64,000 bases of DNA from Pseudomonas sp. MN1F (lineage in GTDB: Bacteria; Pseudomonadota; Gammaproteobacteria; Pseudomonadales; Pseudomonadaceae), in NCBI RefSeq assembly GCF_009391885.1, contig NZ_VZII01000039.1:29952-93951 (forward strand), given 5' to 3'. The notes beneath the pieces are model-generated. The model ran no database searches, had not been told where the DNA came from, and was given only the letters and a program-made list of their open reading frames with translations. Below are positions 33,111 through 42,855 of the stretch, one piece after another; the first letter of the stretch is position 1; each line of letters begins with the position of its first letter. The translations under genes and the position numbers were made by a program.

Positions 33111-34610
33111 ATGAACATCCTCTACGACGAACGCGTCGACGGCGCGCTGCCCTCGGTGGATCTGCCCGCGCTGCTACAGGCGTTGCACGATGCCCTCCCG
33201 GACCTTGAGGTCCTGCACCGCGCCGAAGATCTCAAGCCTTATGAATGCGACGGCCTCTCGGCCTACCGCACCGTGCCGCTGTTGGTGGTGTTGCCCGAAC
33301 GCCTGGAACAGGTGCAGACCTTGCTCAAGCTCTGCCACCAGCGTGGCGTGCCGGTGGTGGCACGCGGCGCCGGCACCGGCCTGTCGGGCGGCGCGCTGCC
33401 GCTGGCCAAGGGCATCCTGCTGGTGATGGCGCGCTTCAACCGCATTCTCGAAGTCAACCCGCAAGGGCGCTTCGCCCGGGTGCAGCCCGGTGTGCGCAAC
33501 CTGGCCATTTCCCAGGCCGCCGCGCCCCACGGCTTGTACTACGCACCCGACCCTTCTTCGCAGATCGCCTGCTCGATCGGTGGCAACGTCGCCGAAAACG
33601 CCGGTGGCGTGCACTGCCTGAAATACGGCCTGACCGTGCACAACCTGCTCAAGGTCGAGATCCTCACCGTCGAGGGCGAACGCCTGACCCTGGGCAGTGA
33701 CGCCCTCGACAGCCCAGGCTTCGACCTGCTGGCGCTGTTCACCGGCTCTGAGGGCATGCTCGGCATCGTCACCGAAGTGACCGTCAAACTGCTGGCCAAG
33801 CCCCAGGTGGCGCGGGTGCTGCTGGCCAGTTTCGACAGCGTCGAGGACGCGGGCCGCGCCGTGGCCGAGATCATTGCCGCCGGCATCATTCCCGGTGGCC
33901 TGGAGATGATGGACAACCTGGCGATCCGCGCCGCCGAGGATTTCATCCACGCCGGCTACCCGGTGGACGCCGCCGCCATCCTGCTGTGCGAGCTGGATGG
34001 CGTCGAAGCCGATGTGCAGGATGACTGCGAGCGGGTGGCCGACGTGCTCAAGCACGCCGGTGCCCGCGAAGTGCGCCTGGCCTGTGACGAAGCCGAGCGC
34101 GTGCGCTTCTGGGCCGGGCGCAAGAACGCCTTCCCGGCAGTGGGGCGAATTTCTCCGGACTACTACTGCATGGACGGCACCATCCCGCGCCGCGAGCTGC
34201 CACGGGTGCTCAAGGGCATCAGCGAACTGAGCGAGGAATACGGCCTGCGCGTGGCCAACGTATTCCACGCCGGCGACGGCAACATGCACCCGCTGATCCT
34301 GTTCGATGCCAACCTGCCCGGCGAACTGGAGCGCGCCGAGGCCATCGGTGGGCGCATCCTCGAACTGTGCGTGGCGGTGGGCGGCAGCATCACCGGCGAA
34401 CACGGCGTGGGGCGCGAGAAGATCAACCAGATGTGCGCGCAGTTCAACAGCGACGAAATCACCCTGTTCCATGCCGTAAAAGCGGCGTTCGACCCGCAAG
34501 GGCTGCTCAACCCAGGCAAGAACATCCCCACCCTGCACCGCTGCGCCGAGTTCGGCGCCCTGCACGTGCATCACGGGCAACTGCCCTTCCCCGAGCTGGA
34601 GCGCTTTTGA
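33111..34610 (+). CDS. glcD: Glycolate oxidase subunit GlcD (FAD-linked)
   Basis: A 499-residue FAD-dependent subunit (PCMH fold) that oxidises glycolate to glyoxylate. The FAD-binding string PVVARGAGTGLSGGALPLAK and SQIACSIGGNVAENAGGVHC are clear, and the C-terminal cap has NVFHAGDGNMHPLILFD and ITGEHGVGREK. A GTG lies nine bases upstream, but the ATG at 33111 gives the same length as E. coli GlcD. Its stop overlaps the glcE start (TGATG). Confidence 0.95.
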   Translation: MNILYDERVDGALPSVDLPALLQALHDALPDLEVLHRAEDLKPYECDGLSAYRTVPLLVVLPERLEQVQTLLKLCHQRGVPVVARGAGTGLSGGALPLAKGILLVMARFNRILEVNPQGRFARVQPGVRNLAISQAAAPHGLYYAPDPSSQIACSIGGNVAENAGGVHCLKYGLTVHNLLKVEILTVEGERLTLGSDALDSPGFDLLALFTGSEGMLGIVTEVTVKLLAKPQVARVLLASFDSVEDAGRAVAEIIAAGIIPGGLEMMDNLAIRAAEDFIHAGYPVDAAAILLCELDGVEADVQDDCERVADVLKHAGAREVRLACDEAERVRFWAGRKNAFPAVGRISPDYYCMDGTIPRRELPRVLKGISELSEEYGLRVANVFHAGDGNMHPLILFDANLPGELERAEAIGGRILELCVAVGGSITGEHGVGREKINQMCAQFNSDEITLFHAVKAAFDPQGLLNPGKNIPTLHRCAEFGALHVHHGQLPFPELERF

Positions 34611-35662
34611 TGAGCCTGGACCGCGACATCAGCCAGGACCTGCTCGAACAGGTCAACCAGGCCCTGAACCTGGGCACGCCACTGCGCATCCAGGGCGGCA
34701 ACAGCAAGGCCATGCTCGGCCGCCCGGTGGCCGGCGAGATCCTCGATACCCGCAACCATCGGGGCATCGTCAGCTACGACCCGACCGAGCTGGTGCTCAC
34801 CGCCCGCGCCGGCACGCCGCTGCTGGAGATCGAGGCGGCGCTGCACGAGGCCGGGCAGATGCTGCCCTGCGAACCGCCGCACCTGGGTGCCGAAGCGACC
34901 CTTGGCGGCATGGTCGCGGCCGGGTTGTCCGGGCCGCGGCGGCCATGGGCCGGGTCGGTACGTGACTACGTGCTCGGCACGCGGGTGATCACCGGGCACG
35001 GCAAGCTGCTGCGGTTTGGTGGCGAGGTGATGAAGAACGTTGCCGGCTATGACGTCTCGCGGCTGATGGCCGGCAGCTTTGGCTGCCTAGGGCTGCTCAC
35101 CGAGGTCTCACTGAAGGTCCTGCCACGCCCACGCGAGTGCCTTAGCCTGCGCCTGCCGATGGACCGCCACCAGGCCCTGGCCGAACTGGCTGAATGGGGC
35201 CAGCAGCCGCTGCCGATCAGCGCCGCCTGCCACGATGGCGAAACCTTGTACCTGCGCCTGGAAGGCGGTGCAGGCTCGGTGCAGTCGGCGCGTCAGCGCC
35301 TGGGCGGCGACGTGCTCGACAGCCGCTTCTGGAGCGACCTGCGTGAGCAGCGCCTGGCCTTCTTCAACGACCCGGCACCGCTGTGGCGGCTGTCGGTGCC
35401 GACGGCCAGCGGCGAACTCGACTTGCCGGGGCAGCAGCTCATCGACTGGGGCGGCGCGCAACGCTGGTTGAAGTCGACGGCACCGGCGCAGCTGATTCGC
35501 GAACAAGCGGCCAAGGTCGGCGGCCACGCCACCCTGTATGCCCCCGGCGACGACAGCAGCGCGCCGCTGCCGACAGCGCTGATGCGCTACCACCTGGCGC
35601 TCAAGCAGCAACTCGACCCCCAGGGCGTGTTCAACCCTGGCCGCCTGTACCCGGACCTGTGA
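34610..35662 (+). CDS. glcE: Glycolate oxidase subunit GlcE (FAD-binding)
   Basis: A 350-residue FAD-binding subunit sharing the PCMH fold with GlcD. Visible features are PLRIQGGNSKAMLGRPV, PPHLGAEATLGGMVAAGLSG and NVAGYDVSRLMAGSFGCLGL. The length equals E. coli GlcE. The ATG overlaps the glcD stop codon, indicating translational coupling. The ten-base spacing to glcF keeps the three membrane-associated oxidase subunits together. Confidence 0.94.
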   Translation: MSLDRDISQDLLEQVNQALNLGTPLRIQGGNSKAMLGRPVAGEILDTRNHRGIVSYDPTELVLTARAGTPLLEIEAALHEAGQMLPCEPPHLGAEATLGGMVAAGLSGPRRPWAGSVRDYVLGTRVITGHGKLLRFGGEVMKNVAGYDVSRLMAGSFGCLGLLTEVSLKVLPRPRECLSLRLPMDRHQALAELAEWGQQPLPISAACHDGETLYLRLEGGAGSVQSARQRLGGDVLDSRFWSDLREQRLAFFNDPAPLWRLSVPTASGELDLPGQQLIDWGGAQRWLKSTAPAQLIREQAAKVGGHATLYAPGDDSSAPLPTALMRYHLALKQQLDPQGVFNPGRLYPDL

Positions 35663-35672
35663 GGCCACGCCC

Positions 35673-36908
35673 ATGCAAACCAACCTGAGCGAGAGCGCCA
35701 AGCGCCTGCCCCGCGGCGAAGAAGCCGAAAGCATTCTGCGCACCTGCGTGCACTGCGGTTTCTGCACGGCCACCTGCCCGACCTACCAGTTGCTCGGCGA
35801 CGAACTGGACGGGCCACGCGGGCGCATCTACCTGATCAAGCAAGTGCTCGAAGGCGCGCCGGTCACCGCCAGCACGCAACTGCACCTGGACCGCTGCCTG
35901 AGCTGCCGCAACTGCGAAACCACCTGCCCGTCGGGCGTGAAGTACCACGACCTGCTGGACATCGGCCGCGCCGTGGTCGAGCAGCAGGTGCCGCGCCCGC
36001 TCGGCCAGCGCCTGCTGCGCCAGGGCCTGCGCGCAGTGGTGCCACGCCCGGCGCTGTTCAAGGCGCTGACCCGCACCGGCCAGGCCCTGCGGCCAGTGCT
36101 GCCGGCCAACCTCAAGCGCAAGCTGCCGGCCCAGGTGACGCCGCCCGGCGAACGGCCCGCGCCGCGCCATGCCCGGCGCATCCTGCTGCTCGAAGGTTGC
36201 GTGCAGGCCGCCTTGTCGCCCAACACCAATGCCGCCACCGCGCGCCTGCTGGACCGCCTGGGGATCAGCGTGGAGCCGGCGTACGAAGCCGGCTGCTGCG
36301 GTGCGGTGGACTATCACTTGAATGCCCAGGAACAGGGCCTGGATCGCGCCCGGCGCAACATCGATGCCTGGTGGCCCGCCATCGAGGCCGGTGCCGAGGC
36401 CATTGTGCAGACCGCCAGCGGCTGCGGTGCCTTTGTGCGTGACTACGGCCACCTGCTGGAAAAGGACCCGCACTACGCCGCCAAGGCTGCGCGGGTCAGC
36501 GCCCTGTCGCGGGACCTGGTCGAAGTGCTGCGCGACGAACCGGTCGAACAGCTTGGCCTGTGCGCCGAACAGCGCCTGGCCTTCCACTGCCCGTGCACCC
36601 TGCAGCATGCGCTCAAGCTCGGCGGCCAGGTGGAAAGCCTGCTGACGCGCCTGGGCTTCACCCTCACCCCGGTGCCGGACGGCCACCTGTGCTGCGGCTC
36701 GGCCGGCACCTATTCGTTGACCCAGCCAGCGCTGTCGCAGCAATTGCGCGACAACCGCCTGAACGCGCTGGAAAGCGGCAAACCGCAAATCATCGCCACC
36801 GCCAACATCGGCTGCCAGACCCACCTCGACGGGGCCGGGCGCACGCCGGTGCGGCACTGGATCGAAATTGTCGAAGCAGCCTTGAACCAGGAGAACAGCC
36901 ATGCATAG
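35673..36908 (+). CDS. glcF: Glycolate oxidase iron-sulfur subunit GlcF
   Basis: A 411-residue subunit carrying two 4Fe-4S clusters (CVHCGFCTATCP and CLSCRNCETTCPSGVKYHDL) and two C-terminal CCG motifs (AGCCGAVDYHL, HLCCGSAGTYS). It accepts electrons from the flavin subunits and passes them to the membrane quinone pool. Length is usual. Its end overlaps the glcG start by eight bases. Confidence 0.95.
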   Translation: MQTNLSESAKRLPRGEEAESILRTCVHCGFCTATCPTYQLLGDELDGPRGRIYLIKQVLEGAPVTASTQLHLDRCLSCRNCETTCPSGVKYHDLLDIGRAVVEQQVPRPLGQRLLRQGLRAVVPRPALFKALTRTGQALRPVLPANLKRKLPAQVTPPGERPAPRHARRILLLEGCVQAALSPNTNAATARLLDRLGISVEPAYEAGCCGAVDYHLNAQEQGLDRARRNIDAWWPAIEAGAEAIVQTASGCGAFVRDYGHLLEKDPHYAAKAARVSALSRDLVEVLRDEPVEQLGLCAEQRLAFHCPCTLQHALKLGGQVESLLTRLGFTLTPVPDGHLCCGSAGTYSLTQPALSQQLRDNRLNALESGKPQIIATANIGCQTHLDGAGRTPVRHWIEIVEAALNQENSHA

Positions 36909-37299
36909 CAAGCCCGTGATCGGCCAGGCGGAAGTGTCCCGCCTGCTCGCTGCCGCCCGCCAGGAAGCCCAGGCGCAACAGTGGAACGTGACCATCGCCG
37001 TGGTCGACGACGGCGGCCACCCGCTGGCCCTGGAGCGCATGGACGGCTGCGCCCCGTCCAGCGCCTACATCGCCATGGAAAAAGCCCGCAGTGCCGCCCT
37101 GGGGCGCAAGGAAACCCGCGACTTCGAACAAATGGTCAATGGCGGGCGCATCGCCTTCGTCACCGCACCGCTGCTGACCAGCCTGGAAGGCGGCGTGCCC
37201 GTGCGGGTCGATGGCCAGGTGGTGGGCGCCGTCGGCGTGTCCGGGGTCAAGCCCGAGCAGGATGCCCAAGTGGCCAAGGCAGGCGTAGCGGCCCTTTGA
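36901..37299 (+). CDS. glcG: GlcG / DUF336 haem-binding-like protein
   Basis: A 132-residue protein of the GlcG/HbpS family (QEAQAQQWNVTIAVVDDGGH, MDGCAPSSAYIAMEKARSAA, and the C-terminal VVGAVGVSGVKPEQDAQVAKAG). GlcG accompanies glycolate oxidase operons but is not needed for known catalysis; relatives bind haem or small molecules. It overlaps glcF by eight bases. Confidence 0.92.
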   Translation: MHSKPVIGQAEVSRLLAAARQEAQAQQWNVTIAVVDDGGHPLALERMDGCAPSSAYIAMEKARSAALGRKETRDFEQMVNGGRIAFVTAPLLTSLEGGVPVRVDGQVVGAVGVSGVKPEQDAQVAKAGVAAL

Positions 37300-37300
37300 A

Positions 37301-37338
37301 GGCCCTGTAGGAGCGGCTTCAGCCGCGAAGAGGCCGGC
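37301..37338. repeat. Single REP unit between glcG and glcB
   Basis: The sequence ctgtaggagcggcttcagcc followed by gcgaagaggccggc is one P. putida REP unit immediately after the glcG stop. It may stabilise the 3' end of the glcDEFG message and reduce read-through to glcB. Confidence 0.8.
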
Positions 37339-37383
37339 ACAAGCGGCACATTTTCTGAAACCTGACCACCGAGCGAGAAGACA

Positions 37384-39552
37384 ATGACCCATCCCCTCAA
37401 GGTCGCCCCGACCCTGCAACGCTTCATCGAGGATGAAGTGCTGCCCGGCACCGGCATCGACCCCGCCAGCTTCTGGCAAGGCTTCAGCAGCCTGGTCCAC
37501 GACCTCGCCCCGCGCAACCGCGAACTGCTCGCCGAGCGCGACCGCCTGCAGCACGAACTGGACACCTGGCACCGCCAGCACCCCGGCCCGATCAGCGACA
37601 TGCCCGCCTATCAGGCCTTCCTGCGCCGCATCGGCTACCTGGTCGACACCCCGCAGCCAGTGCGTATCAGCACCACCCAGGTCGACCGCGAAATCGCCGA
37701 GCAGGCCGGCCCGCAACTGGTGGTGCCGCTGAGCAATGCCCGCTACGCGCTGAACGCCGCCAATGCCCGCTGGGGCTCGCTGTATGACGCGCTGTACGGC
37801 ACCGATGCCATCCCCGACAGTGACGGCGCCGAGCGCAGCCAAGGCTACAACCCGGTGCGCGGCGCCAAGGTGATCGCATTCGGCCGGGGCTTTCTCGACC
37901 GCTCGGCGCCGTTGGCAGGTGCTTCCCACGCTGACGCCCAGGCCTACGCCATCAGCCAGGGCACGTTGCGGGTGACGTTAAGCGATGGCCGCCAGGTCGG
38001 GCTCGAAGACGCAGCGCAACTGCGCGGCTATCAAGGCGAACCCGGCCAGCCAACGGCCATCCTGCTGCAACACCATCGCCTGCACTTCGAAATCCAGATC
38101 GACCCGGCCAGCACCATCGGCAAGGCCGACCGCGCCGGGGTCAAGGACATCCTCGTCGAAGCCGCACTGACTACCATCATCGACTGTGAAGACTCGGTGG
38201 CAGCGGTGGATGCCGACGACAAGGTCAACGTCTACCGCAACTGGCTGGGCCTGATGAAAGGCGACCTCAGCGAACAGGTCAGCAAGGGCGGCAAGTCGTT
38301 CACCCGTGCGCTGGCCAAGGACCGCGAATACCACGGCGCCGATGGCGGGCAGTTGACCCTGCCCGGCCGTTCGCTGCTGTTCATCCGTAATGTCGGCCAC
38401 CTGATGACCAACCCGGCGATCCACGACCGCGATGGCCGGGAGATCCCCGAAGGCATCCTCGACGCCGTGGTCACCAGCCTGATTGGCCTGCACGACCTCA
38501 AACGCCGCGGCAACTCCCGCGAGGGCAGCCTGTACATCGTCAAGCCGAAGATGCACGGGCCGGCCGAAGTGGCCTTCGCCGACCAGTTGTTCAGCCGGGT
38601 CGAGGCGCTGCTGGGGATGCCCCGGCACACCTTGAAGATGGGCATCATGGACGAAGAGCGGCGCACCAGCGTCAACCTCGCAGCCTGCATCGCCAGCGCG
38701 GCAGCGCGGGTGGTGTTCATCAACACCGGTTTCCTCGACCGCACCGGCGACGAGATGCACAGCGCCATGGAAGCCGGCGCCATGCTGCGCAAGGGCGACA
38801 TGAAAGGCAGTGCCTGGATCCAGGCCTACGAACGCAGCAATGTGCTGGTCGGCCTGGCCTGCGGGCTGCGCGGCAAGGCGCAGATCGGCAAAGGCATGTG
38901 GGCCATGCCCGACCTGATGGCGGCCATGCTCGAACAGAAGATCGCCCAGCCCCGGGCTGGCGCCAACACCGCCTGGGTGCCCTCACCGACTGCCGCGACC
39001 TTGCATGCGCTGCATTATCACCAGGTGGACGTGCCGGCTGTGCAGGCGCAAATGGAAAACGTCGACCTGGGCGCCGAGCGCGAACAGTTGCTGCATGACC
39101 TGCTGAGCATCCCGGTGAGCCCGGACCGCCCATGGAGTGCCGAGGATATCCAGGCTGAGCTGGACAACAACTGCCAGGGCATCCTCGGTTATGTGGTGCG
39201 TTGGGTGGAGCAAGGCGTCGGTTGCTCGAAGGTGCCGGACATCCATGACGTGGGGCTGATGGAAGACCGCGCAACCCTGCGCATCTCGGCCCAGCACATC
39301 GCCAACTGGCTGCACCACGGGGTGGTCGGCAGTGACCAGGTCGAGGCGACCTTGCAGCGCATGGCCAAGGTGGTGGACCAGCAGAATGCCGGGGATCCGG
39401 CGTACCGGCCGATGGCCGGGAACTTTGCGGGTTCGCACGCGTACCGTGCGGCGCAGGCGCTGGTGTTCAAAGGGCGTGAACAGCCCAGCGGGTACACCGA
39501 GCCGTTGCTGCACGGGTGGCGCTTGAAGTTCAAGCAGGAAGTTCGTCAGTAA
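37384..39552 (+). CDS. glcB: Malate synthase G
   Basis: A 722-residue monomeric malate synthase that condenses glyoxylate (made by GlcDEF) with acetyl-CoA to malate. TIIDCEDSVAAVDADDKVNV, LFIRNVGHLMTNPAI, KPKMHGPAEVAFADQLF and RTGDEMHSAMEAGAM are family motifs, and the length matches isoform G rather than the shorter A. It follows glcG after a REP unit in the same direction, so glycolate conversion to malate is complete in this block. Confidence 0.96.
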   Translation: MTHPLKVAPTLQRFIEDEVLPGTGIDPASFWQGFSSLVHDLAPRNRELLAERDRLQHELDTWHRQHPGPISDMPAYQAFLRRIGYLVDTPQPVRISTTQVDREIAEQAGPQLVVPLSNARYALNAANARWGSLYDALYGTDAIPDSDGAERSQGYNPVRGAKVIAFGRGFLDRSAPLAGASHADAQAYAISQGTLRVTLSDGRQVGLEDAAQLRGYQGEPGQPTAILLQHHRLHFEIQIDPASTIGKADRAGVKDILVEAALTTIIDCEDSVAAVDADDKVNVYRNWLGLMKGDLSEQVSKGGKSFTRALAKDREYHGADGGQLTLPGRSLLFIRNVGHLMTNPAIHDRDGREIPEGILDAVVTSLIGLHDLKRRGNSREGSLYIVKPKMHGPAEVAFADQLFSRVEALLGMPRHTLKMGIMDEERRTSVNLAACIASAAARVVFINTGFLDRTGDEMHSAMEAGAMLRKGDMKGSAWIQAYERSNVLVGLACGLRGKAQIGKGMWAMPDLMAAMLEQKIAQPRAGANTAWVPSPTAATLHALHYHQVDVPAVQAQMENVDLGAEREQLLHDLLSIPVSPDRPWSAEDIQAELDNNCQGILGYVVRWVEQGVGCSKVPDIHDVGLMEDRATLRISAQHIANWLHHGVVGSDQVEATLQRMAKVVDQQNAGDPAYRPMAGNFAGSHAYRAAQALVFKGREQPSGYTEPLLHGWRLKFKQEVRQ

Positions 39553-39556
39553 GGGC

Positions 39557-39580
39557 CATTCGCGGGCGTGCCCACGAATG
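39557..39580. terminator. Hairpin after glcB
   Basis: CATTCGCGGGC / GCCCACGAATG form an 11-bp stem with one mismatch and a two-base loop, five bases after the glcB stop. It is a common P. putida type of intergenic hairpin, without a U tract. Confidence 0.6.
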
Positions 39581-39758
39581 CGCGGGCACAGCGCGACATG
39601 CCCTTCCATCCGCGCCAGCTCGACGCCGATGCTGGCCAGCTTGTCTGGCCTTTCTCGTACTTGCAGAAACTTCCTACAGCGTATTCCGAAGTGGCTTACT
39701 TGCCGCCTTCGGGTGGGTGAAAACAAGATCGACGTCTTCGCCCCAGAGGAGGCTGCGC

Positions 39759-40097
39759 ATGCACCCAGATTCCCGCACCAACGCCGAACTGCGCAGTGCC
39801 CTGCGCGAACTGCTGGCCCATGATGTCAACAACCCGGACGACGACCCGCACCTGTCAGGCGTGCTGTTCTTCTGCGCCACCGACGAGCGCACCCGGCAAC
39901 TGGTCGAGCGCATCGAACTGCTGGCCAGCGAAATCTTCTTCGACCCTTGCGGGCGCGCCATCCACCACCGGATGCGCGCCATCGGCGTCAAGGGCGTGTG
40001 CATCAAGCAGAAGCGCAAGGCTTCGGCGGATGAAACGGTGATACGCATTGACCTGAACGACAAGGGCTACATCACGGTGAGCACCGCACGGTTCTGA
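39759..40097 (+). CDS. Small soluble protein of unknown function
   Basis: A 112-residue protein starting at an ATG with a strong AGGAGG upstream; the in-frame extension to 39516 lies partly inside glcB and is unlikely. No signal peptide or membrane segment. The N-terminal half is acidic and helical (NAELRSALRELLAHDVNNPD, TDERTRQLVERIELLASEIF); the C-terminal half is basic with a predicted beta-hairpin (VKGVCIKQKRKASADETVIR, LNDKGYITVSTARF). I do not recognise the family. It lies 39 bases before the MocR regulator in the same direction. Confidence 0.7.
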   Translation: MHPDSRTNAELRSALRELLAHDVNNPDDDPHLSGVLFFCATDERTRQLVERIELLASEIFFDPCGRAIHHRMRAIGVKGVCIKQKRKASADETVIRIDLNDKGYITVSTARF

Positions 40098-40136
40098 TCC
40101 GCTATCCTCAGCACTCTCGTGCTTCGGACCGTGATC

Positions 40137-41570
40137 ATGGAACTGCATATCCGCCTGGACGGCCGTAAAGGCCTGGCCGACCAGCTCTACCAGCAACTGC
40201 GCGCCGGCATCGACAGCGGCCACCTGGCTGCCGGCACGCAACTGCCGCCAACCCGGCTGCTGGCCGAGCAACTGGGCGTGTCGCGCAAGACCGTGGCCGA
40301 GGCCTATTCGCGGCTGACCTACGACAACCTGCTCAGCGGCGTGGTCGGCCGTGGCACCTTCATCACCCCGCGCCAACCAGTGCGCACGGGTGATTCACAC
40401 ACCGTGCCGCTGGCCGCTGCCGCTTCGCTGGAGCGCTGGCAGCAACGCGCCACGGTACTCGCCCGGCGCACCCAGCAAGCCCCTTCGCGCTATGACTTCG
40501 TTGGTGGCGCGTCGAGCAAGGCGCAGTTCCCCTTCGACCAGTGGCGCAGCTGCCTGAACTACGCCCTGCGCCGCAGCCAGCGGCACCCCGAGCGGCAGTT
40601 TGCTGCCCAGGGCCTGCCCGAACTGCGCGAGGCGATCGCCCACCATATCGCCTACGCCCGTGGCGTGCATTGCAGTGCGGCGGACGTGCTGGTGTGCAAC
40701 GGCGCCCAGCAGGCCCTGGACCTGATCGCCCGGGTACTGGTCGAGCCCGGCTGCCAGGTGGCCATGGAAGACCCCGGCTACCCGCCAGCACGCCAGTTGT
40801 TCCTGGCCCTGGGGGCAACGCTGCAGTCCGTACCGGTGGACGATGAAGGGATGTGCGTTGCGCACATCGCCGAGGGCACCCGGCTGATCTACGTGACCCC
40901 TTCGCACCAGTTTCCGCTCGGCATGCCGATGAGCGAAGCCCGCCGTCATGCCTTGCTGGCACGCGCTGCAGAGCTTGGCGCGTTGATCATCGAAGATGAC
41001 TACGACTGCGAATTCCGCTACCAGGGCCCGGCCGCCGATGCCCTGCAGCGCCTCGACCGGCAAGGGCTGGTGGCGTATGTCGGGACCTTTTCCAAGACCT
41101 TGCTGCCGGAACTGCGCCTGGGCTACGCGGTGCTGCCCCCGGCGGTGCTCAGCGCCGCCTGCGTGGCCAAGCACCTGAGCGACTGGCACAGCCCGACCTT
41201 GCTGCAGTGGGCGCTGGCGCGGTTCATTGGCGAGGGCCACCTGAACAAGCACATCCGCCGCTGCCATGACATCTACAGTGGCCGCCGCGAGCGCATCCTG
41301 GCGCGGCTGGACGGCGACCTGGCCCCCTGGTTCAGCGCCGTGCCCGCCAGTGCCGGGTTCCACCTGAGCGCGCTGGCGCGGCCTGGGGTGGATGTCGAGC
41401 TGCTGGCCAACCTCGCCCGCAAGGTGGAGGTCGGCCTGTACTCGCTGGCGCCGTTCTTCAGCGAAGCGCCCGTGCGCCCGGGGTTGCTGCTGGGGTTCGG
41501 CGCCATCGAGCTGCTGGATATCGACCCGGCGCTGGACCGGGTCCGCGATACCTTGCAACGCCTCAGTTGA
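40137..41570 (+). CDS. MocR/GabR-family regulator (GntR HTH + aminotransferase fold)
   Basis: A 477-residue regulator fusing an N-terminal GntR helix-turn-helix (GTQLPPTRLLAEQLGVSRKT, VAEAYSRLTYDNLLSG) to a type I PLP-aminotransferase-like domain. VCNGAQQALDLIARVLVEPG and EDPGYPPARQL are in place. The PLP-binding Asp/Tyr string IIEDDYDCEFRY and the lysine stretch GTFSKTLLPELRLGY are conserved, so PLP should bind. The ATG at 40137 is preferred over a GTG at 40119. Its 3' end overlaps the convergent transporter by eight bases. Confidence 0.88.
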   Translation: MELHIRLDGRKGLADQLYQQLRAGIDSGHLAAGTQLPPTRLLAEQLGVSRKTVAEAYSRLTYDNLLSGVVGRGTFITPRQPVRTGDSHTVPLAAAASLERWQQRATVLARRTQQAPSRYDFVGGASSKAQFPFDQWRSCLNYALRRSQRHPERQFAAQGLPELREAIAHHIAYARGVHCSAADVLVCNGAQQALDLIARVLVEPGCQVAMEDPGYPPARQLFLALGATLQSVPVDDEGMCVAHIAEGTRLIYVTPSHQFPLGMPMSEARRHALLARAAELGALIIEDDYDCEFRYQGPAADALQRLDRQGLVAYVGTFSKTLLPELRLGYAVLPPAVLSAACVAKHLSDWHSPTLLQWALARFIGEGHLNKHIRRCHDIYSGRRERILARLDGDLAPWFSAVPASAGFHLSALARPGVDVELLANLARKVEVGLYSLAPFFSEAPVRPGLLLGFGAIELLDIDPALDRVRDTLQRLS

Positions 41571-42759
41571 CCAGCGCCGCCTGGCCAGCCTGCCGTGGCC
41601 GGGCGATGGCCGTTGCATAGCCGCGCGGGGCGAAACAGGCGGTCACCAGCAACATCGCCAGCACAGTGACAGTCAGCAGCGTCCAGGACGCCTGGAAATC
41701 ACCGCTGACATCGCGCAACCAGCCGGTGATGTACGGGATGATACCGGTGATGATGAAGCCGATGCCCTGCACGAAGGCCGCCAGGCTGCCGGCATCAGCA
41801 GGCGTCTTCAGGTGCTCCAGGGTCAAGGTCAGGCTCAGGCTGAAGCAGGCGCCCAGGCCAAAGCCGATCATCGCTACCCACACACCCATGGCCAGCGTCG
41901 GAGCCAGCAGCAGGCCGAGGAAACCCGCCAGCTGGATCGACAGCGCCAGCCACAAGCCCGGACGACGGTCGGCAAAGCCGCGCAGCAACAGCGGCAGGCC
42001 CAGTGCCCCGCAAACCTGGAAGACGGTCATCAGGCCGACCAGGTCGCCACCGCCCTGTGCTGTGCCACCGTGTTCCAGGTGGTAGGCCGGCAGCCACGCG
42101 ACCATGCTGGTATAGCCGCCATTGATCAGGCCGAAGTACAGCGCCAGCATCCAGGCCCGGCGCGTGCCGAACCAGTGCCTACCGGTGGCGCCTGCCAGCT
42201 TTGGCGCGCGCTCCCGCGGGCGCAGCGCAGCCCAGGCCAGCACCGCCAGTACCGCCGGGATCGCCCACAAGCCAAGCCCGGCCTGCCAGTGGCCGAAGTG
42301 CCCGCTGATATGCGGGCCGAGCACCGCCGCCAGGCCGCCGCCAGTCATCAACGCCGCCGAGTACAGGCCCATGGTCCCGGCCAGGCGGCTGGGGAACCAG
42401 CGATTGACCAGGCCTGGCATCATGCCCTGCACCACCGCCACGCCCAGCCCGGCCAGCACCGCGCTGGCGATCAGTGCCCAGGCGCTGTCCAGTTGCAGCC
42501 GCCACAGGCAGGCCAGGGCAATGGCACTCAGGCCGCCGAGCATGCCGCCGTGTTCACTGATCCAGCGCCGCAGCCAGGGCTGCAGCAACGGCACCAGGCC
42601 CATGCACAGCACCGGCAACGCCGTCAGCAATGCCGCCTGCTGGTAGCCCAGCCCGGTGCTGGCGCGCATCGGCTCGAGCAACGGGCCGATACTGGTCAGG
42701 ATCGGCCTCAGGTTCAGTGCCAGCAAGATCACCAGCAACAGGTTCAACGCCCCTCTCAT
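41563..42759 (-). CDS. CynX/NimT-family MFS transporter
   Basis: A 398-residue, twelve-helix major facilitator of the cyanate/nitroimidazole (CynX/NimT) subgroup, recognised by the N-terminal ALNLRPILTSIGPLLEPMRA, ALPVLCMGLVPLLQPWLRRW and VVQGMMPGLVNRWFPSRLAG. An overlapping GTG three bases upstream is an alternative start. It is convergent with the MocR gene (8-base overlap) and divergent from the AhpD-like gene; the gap to the latter carries strong repeat structure. Substrate unknown. Confidence 0.83.
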   Translation of the reverse strand: MRGALNLLLVILLALNLRPILTSIGPLLEPMRASTGLGYQQAALLTALPVLCMGLVPLLQPWLRRWISEHGGMLGGLSAIALACLWRLQLDSAWALIASAVLAGLGVAVVQGMMPGLVNRWFPSRLAGTMGLYSAALMTGGGLAAVLGPHISGHFGHWQAGLGLWAIPAVLAVLAWAALRPRERAPKLAGATGRHWFGTRRAWMLALYFGLINGGYTSMVAWLPAYHLEHGGTAQGGGDLVGLMTVFQVCGALGLPLLLRGFADRRPGLWLALSIQLAGFLGLLLAPTLAMGVWVAMIGFGLGACFSLSLTLTLEHLKTPADAGSLAAFVQGIGFIITGIIPYITGWLRDVSGDFQASWTLLTVTVLAMLLVTACFAPRGYATAIARPRQAGQAALVN

Positions 42760-42855
42760 CACGAATCGATACTCCCAAAGCTTGACCCGGCCATTATCCT
42801 GTCCAGGCAGTCAGGGTAGAAATGAAGAGATTGGATGCAGGTCAGTGGCCACCTT